A DNA stretch of 10,445 bases from Gammaproteobacteria bacterium (GTDB taxonomy: Bacteria > Pseudomonadota > Gammaproteobacteria > Pseudomonadales > Porticoccaceae). Of the stretch, positions 1 to 7,123 are shown piece by piece; within the stretch, counting starts at the first letter, position 1; each line of letters opens with the position of its first letter. The stretch is from NCBI GenBank assembly GCA_003646355.1, contig QNFO01000020.1, forward strand, positions 1 through 10,445, in the 5' to 3' direction. The notes beneath the pieces are model-generated. The model did no database searches. It had not been told where the DNA came from and worked only from the letters and a program-made list of their open reading frames with translations. A program made the position numbers and the translations under genes.

Positions 1-2
1 AG

Positions 3-1979
3 CGAGCAAGTGGTGCGGCAATGCAGGCGGCATTCGAGTTGGCCCATCGGGAGCGCTTTTCATTTCTGCATAGCGGCAAGGCTTTGGTGATTGAGAGTAT
101 CTCCCTTGAAGCGATAATTGAGCAGGGCGTGCAGGCCCTTAATGAGCCTGAGGCCCGGCAGTCGCAAAAAATAGAATACTCAAATTTAAGTGCGCAGATT
201 TACAGTGGTGATCAATATCTATCCGCTCCCATTATAGAGCGAGAATCCCTGCCCAGCGGTACGCGCTTAAACGGCCCGGTGATGATTGTAGACAGCAATT
301 CGACCACACTGGTCGACTCAGGCTGGCAGGCGGAGGTCTTGCCCGGTGGCATGTTGCAACTGAGTAAAGCGCGACAGGGCAACGTTCGACAGGGACGTGT
401 GCAGCGCAAGGTCTCGACTGAACGCAACCCGGTGCAACTGGAAATCTTTAATTACCAGTTTATGGCCATTGCCGAACAAATGGGTGCGGTGCTGGCCAAT
501 ACCGCTCACTCGGTCAATATCAAAGAGCGTTTCGATTTCTCCTGCGCCTTGTTTGATGCCCGCGCAAACTTGATCGCCAATGCGCCCCACGTGCCCGTGC
601 ATTTGGGTTCGATGGGCGAAACCGTGGCTCGCTTGATCGACAGCCGTGCTGGCAATATCCACCCCGGCGATGTCTATTTGGTCAACTCGCCCTATGCCGG
701 TGGCACTCATTTGCCAGATTTAACCGTGGTTAGCCCGGTGTTTGGTCGTGAGTTTAGTGTGAGTGATGGGGGGTTGCATAAAGCTCCGGACTTCTATGTG
801 GCAACCCGCGCTCATCACGCCGATATCGGTGGTATTACGCCCGGTTCAATGCCCGCTGAAAGCCGACATATCGAAGAAGAAGGCGTGCTAATAGAGGACT
901 TTCTATTGGTGCAGGCAGGCCAGTTTAGAGAGGGTGCAATTCGTGAGCTACTCGCTAGCGGTCGCTATCCGGCGCGTAATATCGATCAAAATATTGCTGA
1001 CCTGCAGGCCCAGGTGGCCGCCAATACCTATGGCCTTGCCGAATTGCAAAAGCTGGTGCTCGAATACGGGCGGGATGTCGTCACTGCTTATATGCAGCAT
1101 ATTCAGGACAATGCCGAAGAAGCGGTGCGGCGGGTGATCGCGACATTGCACGATGGCTGTTTTGAATATGCGATGGATAATGGGGCGCTCGTTAAAGTCG
1201 CTATAGGCATTGATCGACAGAAGGCGCGCATGTGTATCGACTTTAGCGGCACTTCTGCCCAATTGCCCGGTAATTTCAATGCCCCGGCAGCGGTATGCCG
1301 GGCGGCCGTGCTCTATGTAATTCGCACGCTGGTGGCTGAGCCTATTCCCCTCAATGCCGGTTGTCTACGCCCGGTCGATATTGTTATTCCTGAGGGCAGC
1401 ATGCTCAGCCCGCGTTATCCGGCGGCGGTGGTGGCGGGCAATGTAGAAACATCACAGTACATAGCTGATGCGCTCTATGGTGCGCTGGGGGTGCTGGCGG
1501 GCTCACAGGGCACGATGAATAACCTGACTTTCGGCAACGATAGTTACCAGTACTACGAAACGATATGCGGTGGTGCCGGGGCGGGCGATGGCTTTGTCGG
1601 TGCCAGTGCGGTGCAGGTACATATGACCAACTCGCGGCTAACCGATGCGGAGATACTCGAGCTACGCTTTCCGGTATTGCTCGAAGAGTTTTCCATTCGC
1701 CGGGGCAGTGGCGGTGCGGGTCGCTACCCCGGTGGCGATGGCGTAGTGCGAAGGCTGCGCTTCCTCGAATCAATGAGTGTCAGTATTTTAAGCGGCCATC
1801 GGCGTGTGCCCGCTTTTGGTCTGGCTGGTGGCGGCGAAGGCATGACGGGTGCAAACAGTGTTGCAAAAAGAAACACTGTGCAGCAGGCACTACCATCTAC
1901 GCATAGTTTTAGTGTCAATGCTGGAGATGTTTTGAGTCTGCATACCCCTGGTGGAGGCGGCTATGGTAAGGCCTCGTAA
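3..1979 (+). CDS. 5-oxoprolinase-type HyuA-HyuB fusion, C-terminal part (5' end outside window)
   Basis: The frame is open to the left edge (first whole codon at 3), so the ATG at 21 is internal and not a start. Roughly 658 residues are visible. The first ~140 match the C-terminal end of the hydantoinase A / oxoprolinase subunit. From about nt 426 ([20 protein letters not shown]) a complete hydantoinase B domain follows, with the family blocks [96 protein letters not shown] and a C-terminal HTPGGGGYG. Having both parts on one chain is the arrangement of ATP-dependent 5-oxoprolinases, typically about 1200-1290 residues, so close to half is missing. Family role: ATP-driven opening of 5-oxo-L-proline to glutamate in the cytosol; other members act on hydantoins or ketones (acetone/acetophenone carboxylase relatives). 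The gene looks more G+C-rich than the genes after it. No clear terminator follows. HyuAB family membership is secure; substrate is inferred. Confidence 0.9.
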   Translation, partial: RASGAAMQAAFELAHRERFSFLHSGKALVIESISLEAIIEQGVQALNEPEARQSQKIEYSNLSAQIYSGDQYLSAPIIERESLPSGTRLNGPVMIVDSNSTTLVDSGWQAEVLPGGMLQLSKARQGNVRQGRVQRKVSTERNPVQLEIFNYQFMAIAEQMGAVLANTAHSVNIKERFDFSCALFDARANLIANAPHVPVHLGSMGETVARLIDSRAGNIHPGDVYLVNSPYAGGTHLPDLTVVSPVFGREFSVSDGGLHKAPDFYVATRAHHADIGGITPGSMPAESRHIEEEGVLIEDFLLVQAGQFREGAIRELLASGRYPARNIDQNIADLQAQVAANTYGLAELQKLVLEYGRDVVTAYMQHIQDNAEEAVRRVIATLHDGCFEYAMDNGALVKVAIGIDRQKARMCIDFSGTSAQLPGNFNAPAAVCRAAVLYVIRTLVAEPIPLNAGCLRPVDIVIPEGSMLSPRYPAAVVAGNVETSQYIADALYGALGVLAGSQGTMNNLTFGNDSYQYYETICGGAGAGDGFVGASAVQVHMTNSRLTDAEILELRFPVLLEEFSIRRGSGGAGRYPGGDGVVRRLRFLESMSVSILSGHRRVPAFGLAGGGEGMTGANSVAKRNTVQQALPSTHSFSVNAGDVLSLHTPGGGGYGKAS

Positions 1980-2160
1980 ATGTCCATTATGGGTGTGGGG
2001 TGCTATATAACGGTAAATAGCGTTGTAATTAGTGCTGAAGGGTATGAAATCGACTCTTCTTTCTTTCATAGGGTTCACCAAAAAAAACAAACAAAAACAA
2101 CTAGCTAAGACTTGCTTTTAAATATATGTAAATAAGATGACGTTTATCATGGCAAATTGC

Positions 2161-2189
2161 TTGACAGCCCGGCTGCCACAGCTTAACTT
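2161..2189 (+). promoter_or_regulatory. Candidate sigma70 promoter of the DUF1302-DUF1329 unit
   Basis: A perfect -35 hexamer TTGACA (2161-2166) is followed after 17 bases by TAACTT (2184-2189), a weak -10 with three of six consensus bases. It lies about 75 bases ahead of the DUF1302 start, at the end of a 283-base non-coding stretch. That stretch also holds an A-rich run around 2081-2100 and nothing else I can identify. The spacer contains the dyad CAGCC-C-GGCTG (2165-2175), and TTGCGCAA (2188-2195) overlaps the end of the -10, so repressor or activator binding here is plausible but unproven. Confidence 0.45.
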
Positions 2190-2251
2190 GCGCAAACGTC
2201 GACAATAAAAATAACGACGAATTGTGACGTATATAAATAAGAATCATAAAT

Positions 2252-2265
2252 GGGGGTGTCACTTG
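2252..2265 (+). promoter_or_regulatory. Ribosome binding site and TTG start that decide the DUF1302 N-terminus
   Basis: GGGGGTG (2252-2258) can pair with the 16S anti-SD over seven bases with one G-U wobble, and lies four bases ahead of TTG at 2263. The upstream in-frame GTG at 2224 has no purine-rich SD in front of it and would put a 13-residue polar extension before the signal peptide. The TTG is therefore preferred. Confidence 0.6.
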
Positions 2266-4152
2266 AAGTATTCCAACTTCAATTCAGCAAAATCAGTAAA
2301 GAGTTTTTCGGCCATTGCCAAAACGACTACCGCAGCAGCAGTTTTGCTAGCAAGTACTCAGGCGCAGGCTTTTCGTTTCGAGGCTGGTGAGTGGGAGGGC
2401 TATTTCGATACGGTTTTCTCAGCCAGTGCGGCAATGCGCGTGGAGAACGCAGCGCACTACGGTACAGCGGATCCAACCGGTAATCACAATCTGTTTCGCG
2501 ATGCGGGGGACGTTTACTCAACGCCTCTTTCCTTGTTGACAGATTTTGGTATGCACAAAGACGGTTTTGGTTTCTTGACCCGTTTTTCCTATACCTATGA
2601 CTACACCATTATGAATAAGGACTGTAGCAACTGTGAACGGCCCAATGTTTGGCCATATCCCGCGGGCAGTGTTACTGGTGGTGGACCGGAATCAGTTTTC
2701 CATGGTTATCTTGATGGTGATTCTGTTCCTGAAACGATTGATGGTATTTCAGACAGCGCGCAAAACTTGGCGGGTAATAAATTCACGCTTTATGATGCTT
2801 TCGTCTACGGCAGCTGGGAGATTTTTGGTGGCCATCCCATCAATGTTCGTGTTGGTAAGCAGGTGATTAACTGGGGTGAAGCCAATATTTCGAAGGGTGG
2901 TATTAGCCAGATGATGAACCCGGTTGATTTGTCCAAGGCAACCACACCGGGTACGGATGTTAAAGAAACATTAATACCGCAAGAGTCAGTTTATTTAAAC
3001 TTTGGTTTTACTGACGATATCAGTCTGGAAGCCTACTACACCTGGAACTGGCGCGAATCAACTTTCATCGGCGTGGGCACTTACTTTAGCCCCTTCGACT
3101 TTTTAGGTACGGGCTATAACCCTGATTTGTTCGTCCGTGGTATTGAAAAGTCTGGTTCGGAAGAACCCGATAGTGGTGGCCAGTACGGTATTAATATGCA
3201 CTTCATCATTCCTTCATGGAACTATGCTGATTTGGGTATTTACTATGTCCGCTCCCACGCATTTAATCCCTATATTGGTTTAGATCCCGACTACGTAACA
3301 CGTCCAGACCCCGCGAACGGAGGTCGTCAAACGTTAGCTGGCTACCAGTGGATTTATGAAGAAGATCAGGATACCTATGCGATCTCATTGAACGGTGAGT
3401 CTATTTTCGACGGCTCATTTGCTATCGAGCTTAATTTCAAGCCGGATTTTTATGATACGCGAGAAGCTCGAAACCTCTTCGGTATTAGTGGTATCACTGT
3501 ACCCTATACAGGTTTGGGTGGAGCACAGGTCGGTGAAGCCTTTGGCTTTTCAGTACCAGAGGGAACCGCCCCCGGGTTGCGTTTCGGCGATATTGTTGAT
3601 GACTACGGTGTTATACCGGGAAGTGAGTCTGGTGCTGCTGACGTTTATACCTTCCTCGGAAACTACACTCGATCTGTGGGTACTGATTTTCTTGGGGCTG
3701 ACAAGATAAGCACTATCTTTGACTTCTCTATGGTCTGGATCGATGGCATGTCCTTCGGTGATAATTTGGACAGAGTGAATGATTCACCTGAATCACCAAC
3801 CGGGCAGAGTAATGCTGTTGTTGACCCCGGCAGGTTTGACGGTGTAGATAACCTGGATCGTCCCATTACGGACTTCTCCTGGGGTTATACAGCCGTTGTC
3901 GCGCTGGAATACAACGACGTTTTTGCCAACGTTAATGTCAGCCCAACGCTGATCTTTGTCCACAATGTTGAGGGTTATACGCCTTTCAATGCGGGTGCCA
4001 TGGTGGAAAACCAACGTACCCTGGTAGCAAAAATTGGCTTTAGCTATCTGACCAGTACAACTGTTGATTTACAGTATGTGTCATGGATTGGTACGGCAGG
4101 AACAAGTCAGAATAGAGACAATGTTTCTATAGTATTTAAGCGCAGCTTCTAA
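2263..4152 (+). CDS. DUF1302 family outer-membrane beta-barrel protein
   Basis: From TTG at 2263 this is a 629-residue exported protein (642 from GTG at 2224). Residues 1-36 form a Sec signal peptide: basic and polar start, hydrophobic AAAVLLA core, cleavage after AQA. The mature part begins FRFEAGEWEGYFDTVFSASA and has alternating aromatic/polar strands. The family-typical block VRVGKQVINWGEA and the following MMNPVDLSKATTPGTD support DUF1302 (PF06980). The chain ends VSIVFKRSF; the terminal Phe and alternating last strand are the usual BAM recognition signal for outer-membrane barrels. A CxxC pair (C121, C124, mature loop region) could form a disulfide. DUF1302 proteins have no settled biochemical role that I know of; a channel or receptor for hydrophobic compounds is the inference, supported here by DUF1329, YCF48 and RND neighbours. 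DUF1329 follows after 105 bases, probably on the same transcript. Confidence 0.9.
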   Translation: MKYSNFNSAKSVKSFSAIAKTTTAAAVLLASTQAQAFRFEAGEWEGYFDTVFSASAAMRVENAAHYGTADPTGNHNLFRDAGDVYSTPLSLLTDFGMHKDGFGFLTRFSYTYDYTIMNKDCSNCERPNVWPYPAGSVTGGGPESVFHGYLDGDSVPETIDGISDSAQNLAGNKFTLYDAFVYGSWEIFGGHPINVRVGKQVINWGEANISKGGISQMMNPVDLSKATTPGTDVKETLIPQESVYLNFGFTDDISLEAYYTWNWRESTFIGVGTYFSPFDFLGTGYNPDLFVRGIEKSGSEEPDSGGQYGINMHFIIPSWNYADLGIYYVRSHAFNPYIGLDPDYVTRPDPANGGRQTLAGYQWIYEEDQDTYAISLNGESIFDGSFAIELNFKPDFYDTREARNLFGISGITVPYTGLGGAQVGEAFGFSVPEGTAPGLRFGDIVDDYGVIPGSESGAADVYTFLGNYTRSVGTDFLGADKISTIFDFSMVWIDGMSFGDNLDRVNDSPESPTGQSNAVVDPGRFDGVDNLDRPITDFSWGYTAVVALEYNDVFANVNVSPTLIFVHNVEGYTPFNAGAMVENQRTLVAKIGFSYLTSTTVDLQYVSWIGTAGTSQNRDNVSIVFKRSF

Positions 4153-4156
4153 AATA

Positions 4157-4190
4157 CAGGGTTCCGGTGAGTTCGCTCGCTGGAACCCTG
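4157..4190 (+). other. Strong intergenic hairpin with UUCG loop, no T-tract
   Basis: Bases 4157-4171 pair with 4176-4190 over 15 continuous base pairs (13 Watson-Crick, two G-U), closing the four-base loop TTCG (4172-4175). The outer arms are CAGGGTTCC and GGAACCCTG. The next bases are CAATTAACGAGG, so there is no T-run and this is not a standard intrinsic terminator. It starts five bases after the DUF1302 stop and ends 67 bases before the DUF1329 start. Likely roles are a 3' mRNA-stabilising barrier or processing site giving different amounts of the two products; this is inference. Confidence 0.75.
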
Positions 4191-4257
4191 CAATTAACGA
4201 GGCGACCAGTTAAAGAAAAGAAGTACATAAAAATAAATAGGAAGGTAGGTAGTAAAA

Positions 4258-5673
4258 ATGTTTAATAATAATGGAATAATGAATATAAGCCGGGTTAAAG
4301 GCCTTGTTGCGGTGGGTGCTTTTGCACTTTGTATGACTTCACCATTTGCTCTGGCTAAATCAAGTCCTGAGGAAATTGCCAGGTTGGGGCTGGAAGGCAC
4401 CGAGCTAACACCAGCGGGCGCTATCCGTGCGGGTAATGCAGAGGGGACTATCCCCGAGTGGAAGAATGAGCGTGTGCAAGCACCATCTGATTTTGTGGAG
4501 GGGCAATACCACACAGACCCGTTCCGTGATGACAAGGTGCTGTTTAAAATCACGGCTCAGAACTACACAGAGCACGCTGATAAGCTATCTGAAGGTCAGA
4601 AGGCGATGTTCAAGACCTATCCCGACTGGTTTATGAATATCTATCAAACACGGCGCTCCGCCGTATATGCGCCCTATATCTACGAGGCAGCATTAGCAAA
4701 TGCGGGTACTGCGGAAATTGTTTTGGCACCTGAAAAAGGTGAGGGCATTGTCGGTTTTAAAAACGCCCATCACTCCTGGGCTTTCCCTATTCCAAAAAAT
4801 GGCAATGAGTTGCTGATGAATCAGGCTACTCGCCCGATCAATGTTTGGGTTGACAGTAATGAGCAAACCTTAGCGATAACCTCGACGGGTAAATATACGG
4901 TTAGCCAACTGTCTGTTCAGCAGCACTATAAATACAGTGATCCCGATATTAAGGATTTTGATCCTGAAACTGATCACCTCCACTATTACCAAACTTTGAC
5001 GGCTCCCGCCAAGGTTGCGGGTCAAGTGGTACTGGCAAAAGATCCTACTTCTTTCACCAAAAAGTTTCGTGGAGCTTGGGTTTATAGCCCTGGGCAGCGT
5101 CGTGTGAAGAGAGCGCCGCAAATTGTCTATGATAATCCACTGACCGCTAGTGATGGTTTAGCGACAACAGATCAAAAGTGGGGTTTTAATGGCCCTAATG
5201 ACAGGTTTAACTGGAAGAAGATTGGCAAGAAGGAAATGTATGTTCCCTATAATGCCTATAAGCTTCACGCGACTAATGCAGGCCCAGAGAATGTTATTAC
5301 ATCCGAAGGTCGCTTGAATCAGGACTTTGCCCGTTATGAGCTTCATCGTGTATGGGTACTTGAAGGCACATTGAAACAAGGTACCAGCCATGATTATGCG
5401 CGGCGTGTGATGTACCTTGATGAAGACAGCTATTTTATTACGGTAGTCGATGGTTATGATCGCCGTGGTGAGATCTGGCGTTATTGGGAAGATCATGATG
5501 TTATGTATTACGATATTGGTTTTGTAGCGCCCGCAGCTGAGGTTCAATACGATATGACAGCGGGTCGTATGCTGGCTTTGCTATTCGACAAGAAGAATCC
5601 ACCAGACTTTACTGGCCGCTGGGAGGATAAGTATTTTACGCCTGCATCTATTCGACGTAATGGTGTGAGATAG
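4258..5673 (+). CDS. DUF1329 family exported protein (LolA/LolB-like fold)
   Basis: This is a 471-residue protein, close to the usual ~450 for DUF1329 (PF07044). ATG at 4258 is preceded by AGGTAGG (4243-4249 area) about 8 bases upstream; ATG at 4279 is an alternative that still keeps the signal peptide. Residues 1-33 form a Sec signal peptide ending FALA before KSSPEE. The Cys at 25 sits in FALC, which is not a lipobox, so the protein is probably soluble periplasmic. Family blocks are GLEGTELTPAGAIRAGN, AEGTIPEW, NAHHSWAFPIPKNGNEL, the strand turn GAWVYSPGQRRVKRAPQ, YVPYNAYKL, RYELHRVWVLEGTLKQG and GEIWRYWEDH. DUF1329 is generally placed near the lipoprotein-carrier LolA/LolB fold, which holds acyl chains in an open half-barrel; carrying a hydrophobic ligand between membranes is inferred from that. 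It follows DUF1302 and ends just before a strong terminator. Confidence 0.92.
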   Translation: MFNNNGIMNISRVKGLVAVGAFALCMTSPFALAKSSPEEIARLGLEGTELTPAGAIRAGNAEGTIPEWKNERVQAPSDFVEGQYHTDPFRDDKVLFKITAQNYTEHADKLSEGQKAMFKTYPDWFMNIYQTRRSAVYAPYIYEAALANAGTAEIVLAPEKGEGIVGFKNAHHSWAFPIPKNGNELLMNQATRPINVWVDSNEQTLAITSTGKYTVSQLSVQQHYKYSDPDIKDFDPETDHLHYYQTLTAPAKVAGQVVLAKDPTSFTKKFRGAWVYSPGQRRVKRAPQIVYDNPLTASDGLATTDQKWGFNGPNDRFNWKKIGKKEMYVPYNAYKLHATNAGPENVITSEGRLNQDFARYELHRVWVLEGTLKQGTSHDYARRVMYLDEDSYFITVVDGYDRRGEIWRYWEDHDVMYYDIGFVAPAAEVQYDMTAGRMLALLFDKKNPPDFTGRWEDKYFTPASIRRNGVR

Positions 5674-5692
5674 ACTAAGCAATTATTGTTTT

Positions 5693-5727
5693 AAAAATGG
5701 CCGGTGTAATACACCGGCCATTTTTTT
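5693..5727 (+). terminator. Intrinsic terminator after DUF1329
   Basis: TGGCCGGTGT (5698-5707) pairs perfectly with ACACCGGCCA (5711-5720) around a three-base AAT loop. The stem is extended by five A (5693-5697) against T-run bases, and seven T follow (5721-5727). It begins 20 bases after the DUF1329 stop, so it should separate the DUF1302-DUF1329 transcript from the YCF48-RND genes. Confidence 0.92.
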
Positions 5728-5827
5728 GCCTGTGAGTTCTTGATCAATGGTTTGGTTAGCGGGGCAGCTCAATAAACCCTGGCGAATAAAGTGAGTTTAA
5801 GTGCAAAAAAATAGTGTTTAGAATAGT

Positions 5828-5880
5828 TATAATTGGTAGTATGTAAATCAGTTGTCATTTGCGTAATTGATAATAATAAA
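5828..5880 (+). promoter_or_regulatory. Candidate promoter region of the YCF48-RND unit
   Basis: A promoter is expected here because a strong terminator lies just upstream and 233 A+T-rich bases without a gene precede the next start. Two candidates are visible: TATAAT (5828-5833), a perfect -10 without a recognisable -35, and TTGTCA (5852-5857) followed after 17 bases by AATAAA (5875-5880), nine of twelve consensus bases. Neither is decisive in such A+T-rich DNA. Confidence 0.35.
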
Positions 5881-5946
5881 CAAAAAAAGTTGCCATTTGA
5901 TCTGCTGATTATAGAACGCTCAGTATAGATAGAATAAATAGAAATG

Positions 5947-5963
5947 AAGGGGTGGAGAGCTTG
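5947..5963 (+). promoter_or_regulatory. Ribosome binding site and TTG start that decide the YCF48-like N-terminus
   Basis: AAGGGG (5947-5952) pairs with the anti-SD over six bases (one wobble) and stands eight bases before TTG at 5961. The in-frame GTG at 5952 begins on the last G of this SD and has no other SD at a usable distance. An ATG at 5944 is in another frame and stops after six codons. TTG is therefore the likelier start. Confidence 0.6.
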
Positions 5964-7007
5964 AAGTATTTCCAGTGGAAGTGGAAAAGTAGTAGTTCGA
6001 AGCGACCAGGGGTACGTTTACTGGGTCGTGTTTTTGTTGGAATGACACTGTTGTCTTTGACGAGCTACGCTTTGTCAGAAGAGTCATTACAGCGTCCTGT
6101 GATGAAATCAAAATTGACGAGCCATATACTGTTAACTGACTCGGTTCACCAGGGCGAACGTTTTTTTGCGCCAGGCTTATATGGCAATATACTTTATTCG
6201 GAAGATGGCATTACCTGGCATCAATCAAACTCCCCAACTCAGGCGTTGTTAACAACAATCTTTTTTGTTGATGATAAAGAAGGCTGGGCTGGCGGTCACG
6301 ATACGCTAATCTTGCACACCACGGATGGTGGAGAAAACTGGGAAATTCAATACGAAGATCCCATCACGGGTGGCGATATACCCAAGCCGGTTCTCGATAT
6401 CGTATTTAAAGATAAAAATAACGGTTATGCCATTGGTGCCTATGGCTTGATGCTGGTGACCAGTGATGGCGGTGATAGCTGGGAGGTGGTTGATACCTCC
6501 ACTGGTCTATATGACTTGCTGGAAAGTAAGGAGATGGAGCCTGAGCCAAACTTTAACAGCATGATTCTCTATCAAGATAAACTGTTTATAGCGGGTGAGC
6601 TGGGTACCATTCTTACTTTCGATGACACGCTTGAAGGTATTGATCGCTGGCAGGTCATTGAGTCCCCTTACACGGGTTCTTACTTTGGTGTTAAAGAATT
6701 GAGCTCGGGTGAGTTAATGATTTATGGCCTGCGTGGTAACGTCTATCGCTCCATAGACGGTGCGCAGACCTGGGATAAAATCGAAACGGGGGTGATAGCG
6801 AATATCTTTGATTGTATCGAAACGGCGGATGGCAAGCTGGTTTTGATTGGTGCGAGTGGCACTATCTTGCGCATGGATAAGCGGGCGATGGCAGCCGAAA
6901 AAATGCCCTACAAACACTTTGATTCACTGATGTCAGTACAAAAAATAAGAGGCAGTGATTTGTTGTTGTTTGGATCTTCAGGTGTAAAAATAATTTCTCT
7001 CCCATAA
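5961..7007 (+). CDS. Secreted YCF48-like / BNR-repeat beta-propeller protein
   Basis: From TTG at 5961 the product has 348 residues (351 from GTG at 5952). Residues 1-39 are a signal peptide: basic start with KWK and KRPGVR, core VFVGMTLLSL, cleavage after ALS. The mature protein carries repeats of the BNR/Asp-box type seen in photosystem II assembly factor YCF48 relatives: SEDGITW (80-86), TTDGGENWE (120-128), TSDGGDSWE (167-175) and SIDGAQTWD (264-272), each after a GxxG...IL-like strand such as GELGTILTF and GASGTILRM. Non-photosynthetic bacteria have many such proteins, so a photosystem role is not implied. The predicted place is the periplasm. An RND gene follows after 116 bases with no terminator between, so I infer joint transcription and a partner or assembly role for the pump. 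A direct function is unknown. Confidence 0.88.
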   Translation: MKYFQWKWKSSSSKRPGVRLLGRVFVGMTLLSLTSYALSEESLQRPVMKSKLTSHILLTDSVHQGERFFAPGLYGNILYSEDGITWHQSNSPTQALLTTIFFVDDKEGWAGGHDTLILHTTDGGENWEIQYEDPITGGDIPKPVLDIVFKDKNNGYAIGAYGLMLVTSDGGDSWEVVDTSTGLYDLLESKEMEPEPNFNSMILYQDKLFIAGELGTILTFDDTLEGIDRWQVIESPYTGSYFGVKELSSGELMIYGLRGNVYRSIDGAQTWDKIETGVIANIFDCIETADGKLVLIGASGTILRMDKRAMAAEKMPYKHFDSLMSVQKIRGSDLLLFGSSGVKIISLP

Positions 7008-7123
7008 TTTGGTTGCGGCTTAATTTCGTTTAATGAGCGCATCTATTTAGTAGTGAGCTGCAATATTTCATTTGGCAGCAATAACTATTTTTATCCGGCA
7101 GGGTATATAACCAGGTAGTAGTA

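Noticed and set aside
318..710. 130-residue minus-strand frame inside the oxoprolinase gene
   Set aside because: It is antisense to highly conserved HyuB motifs and shows no family features; taken as a shadow of the real gene.
2224..2262. GTG at 2224 as the DUF1302 start
   Set aside because: No SD precedes it, and the added 13 residues are unusual before a signal peptide; TTG at 2263 has a seven-base SD pairing. It is not fully excluded.
4157..4190. The DUF1302-DUF1329 hairpin as an intrinsic terminator
   Set aside because: No T-run follows the stem (CAATTAACG), so it was recorded as an mRNA structure.
4327..4335. DUF1329 as a lipoprotein because of Cys25 in the signal peptide
   Set aside because: The residues before Cys are F-A-L, and Leu at -1 does not fit a lipobox; the ALA site at 31-33 fits signal peptidase I.
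5158..5547. 129-residue minus-strand frame inside the DUF1329 gene
   Set aside because: It is antisense to conserved DUF1329 blocks with no supporting start signal.
5961..7007. A photosynthetic role for the YCF48-like gene
   Set aside because: YCF48/BNR propellers are common in non-photosynthetic bacteria, and nothing else in the window relates to photosynthesis.
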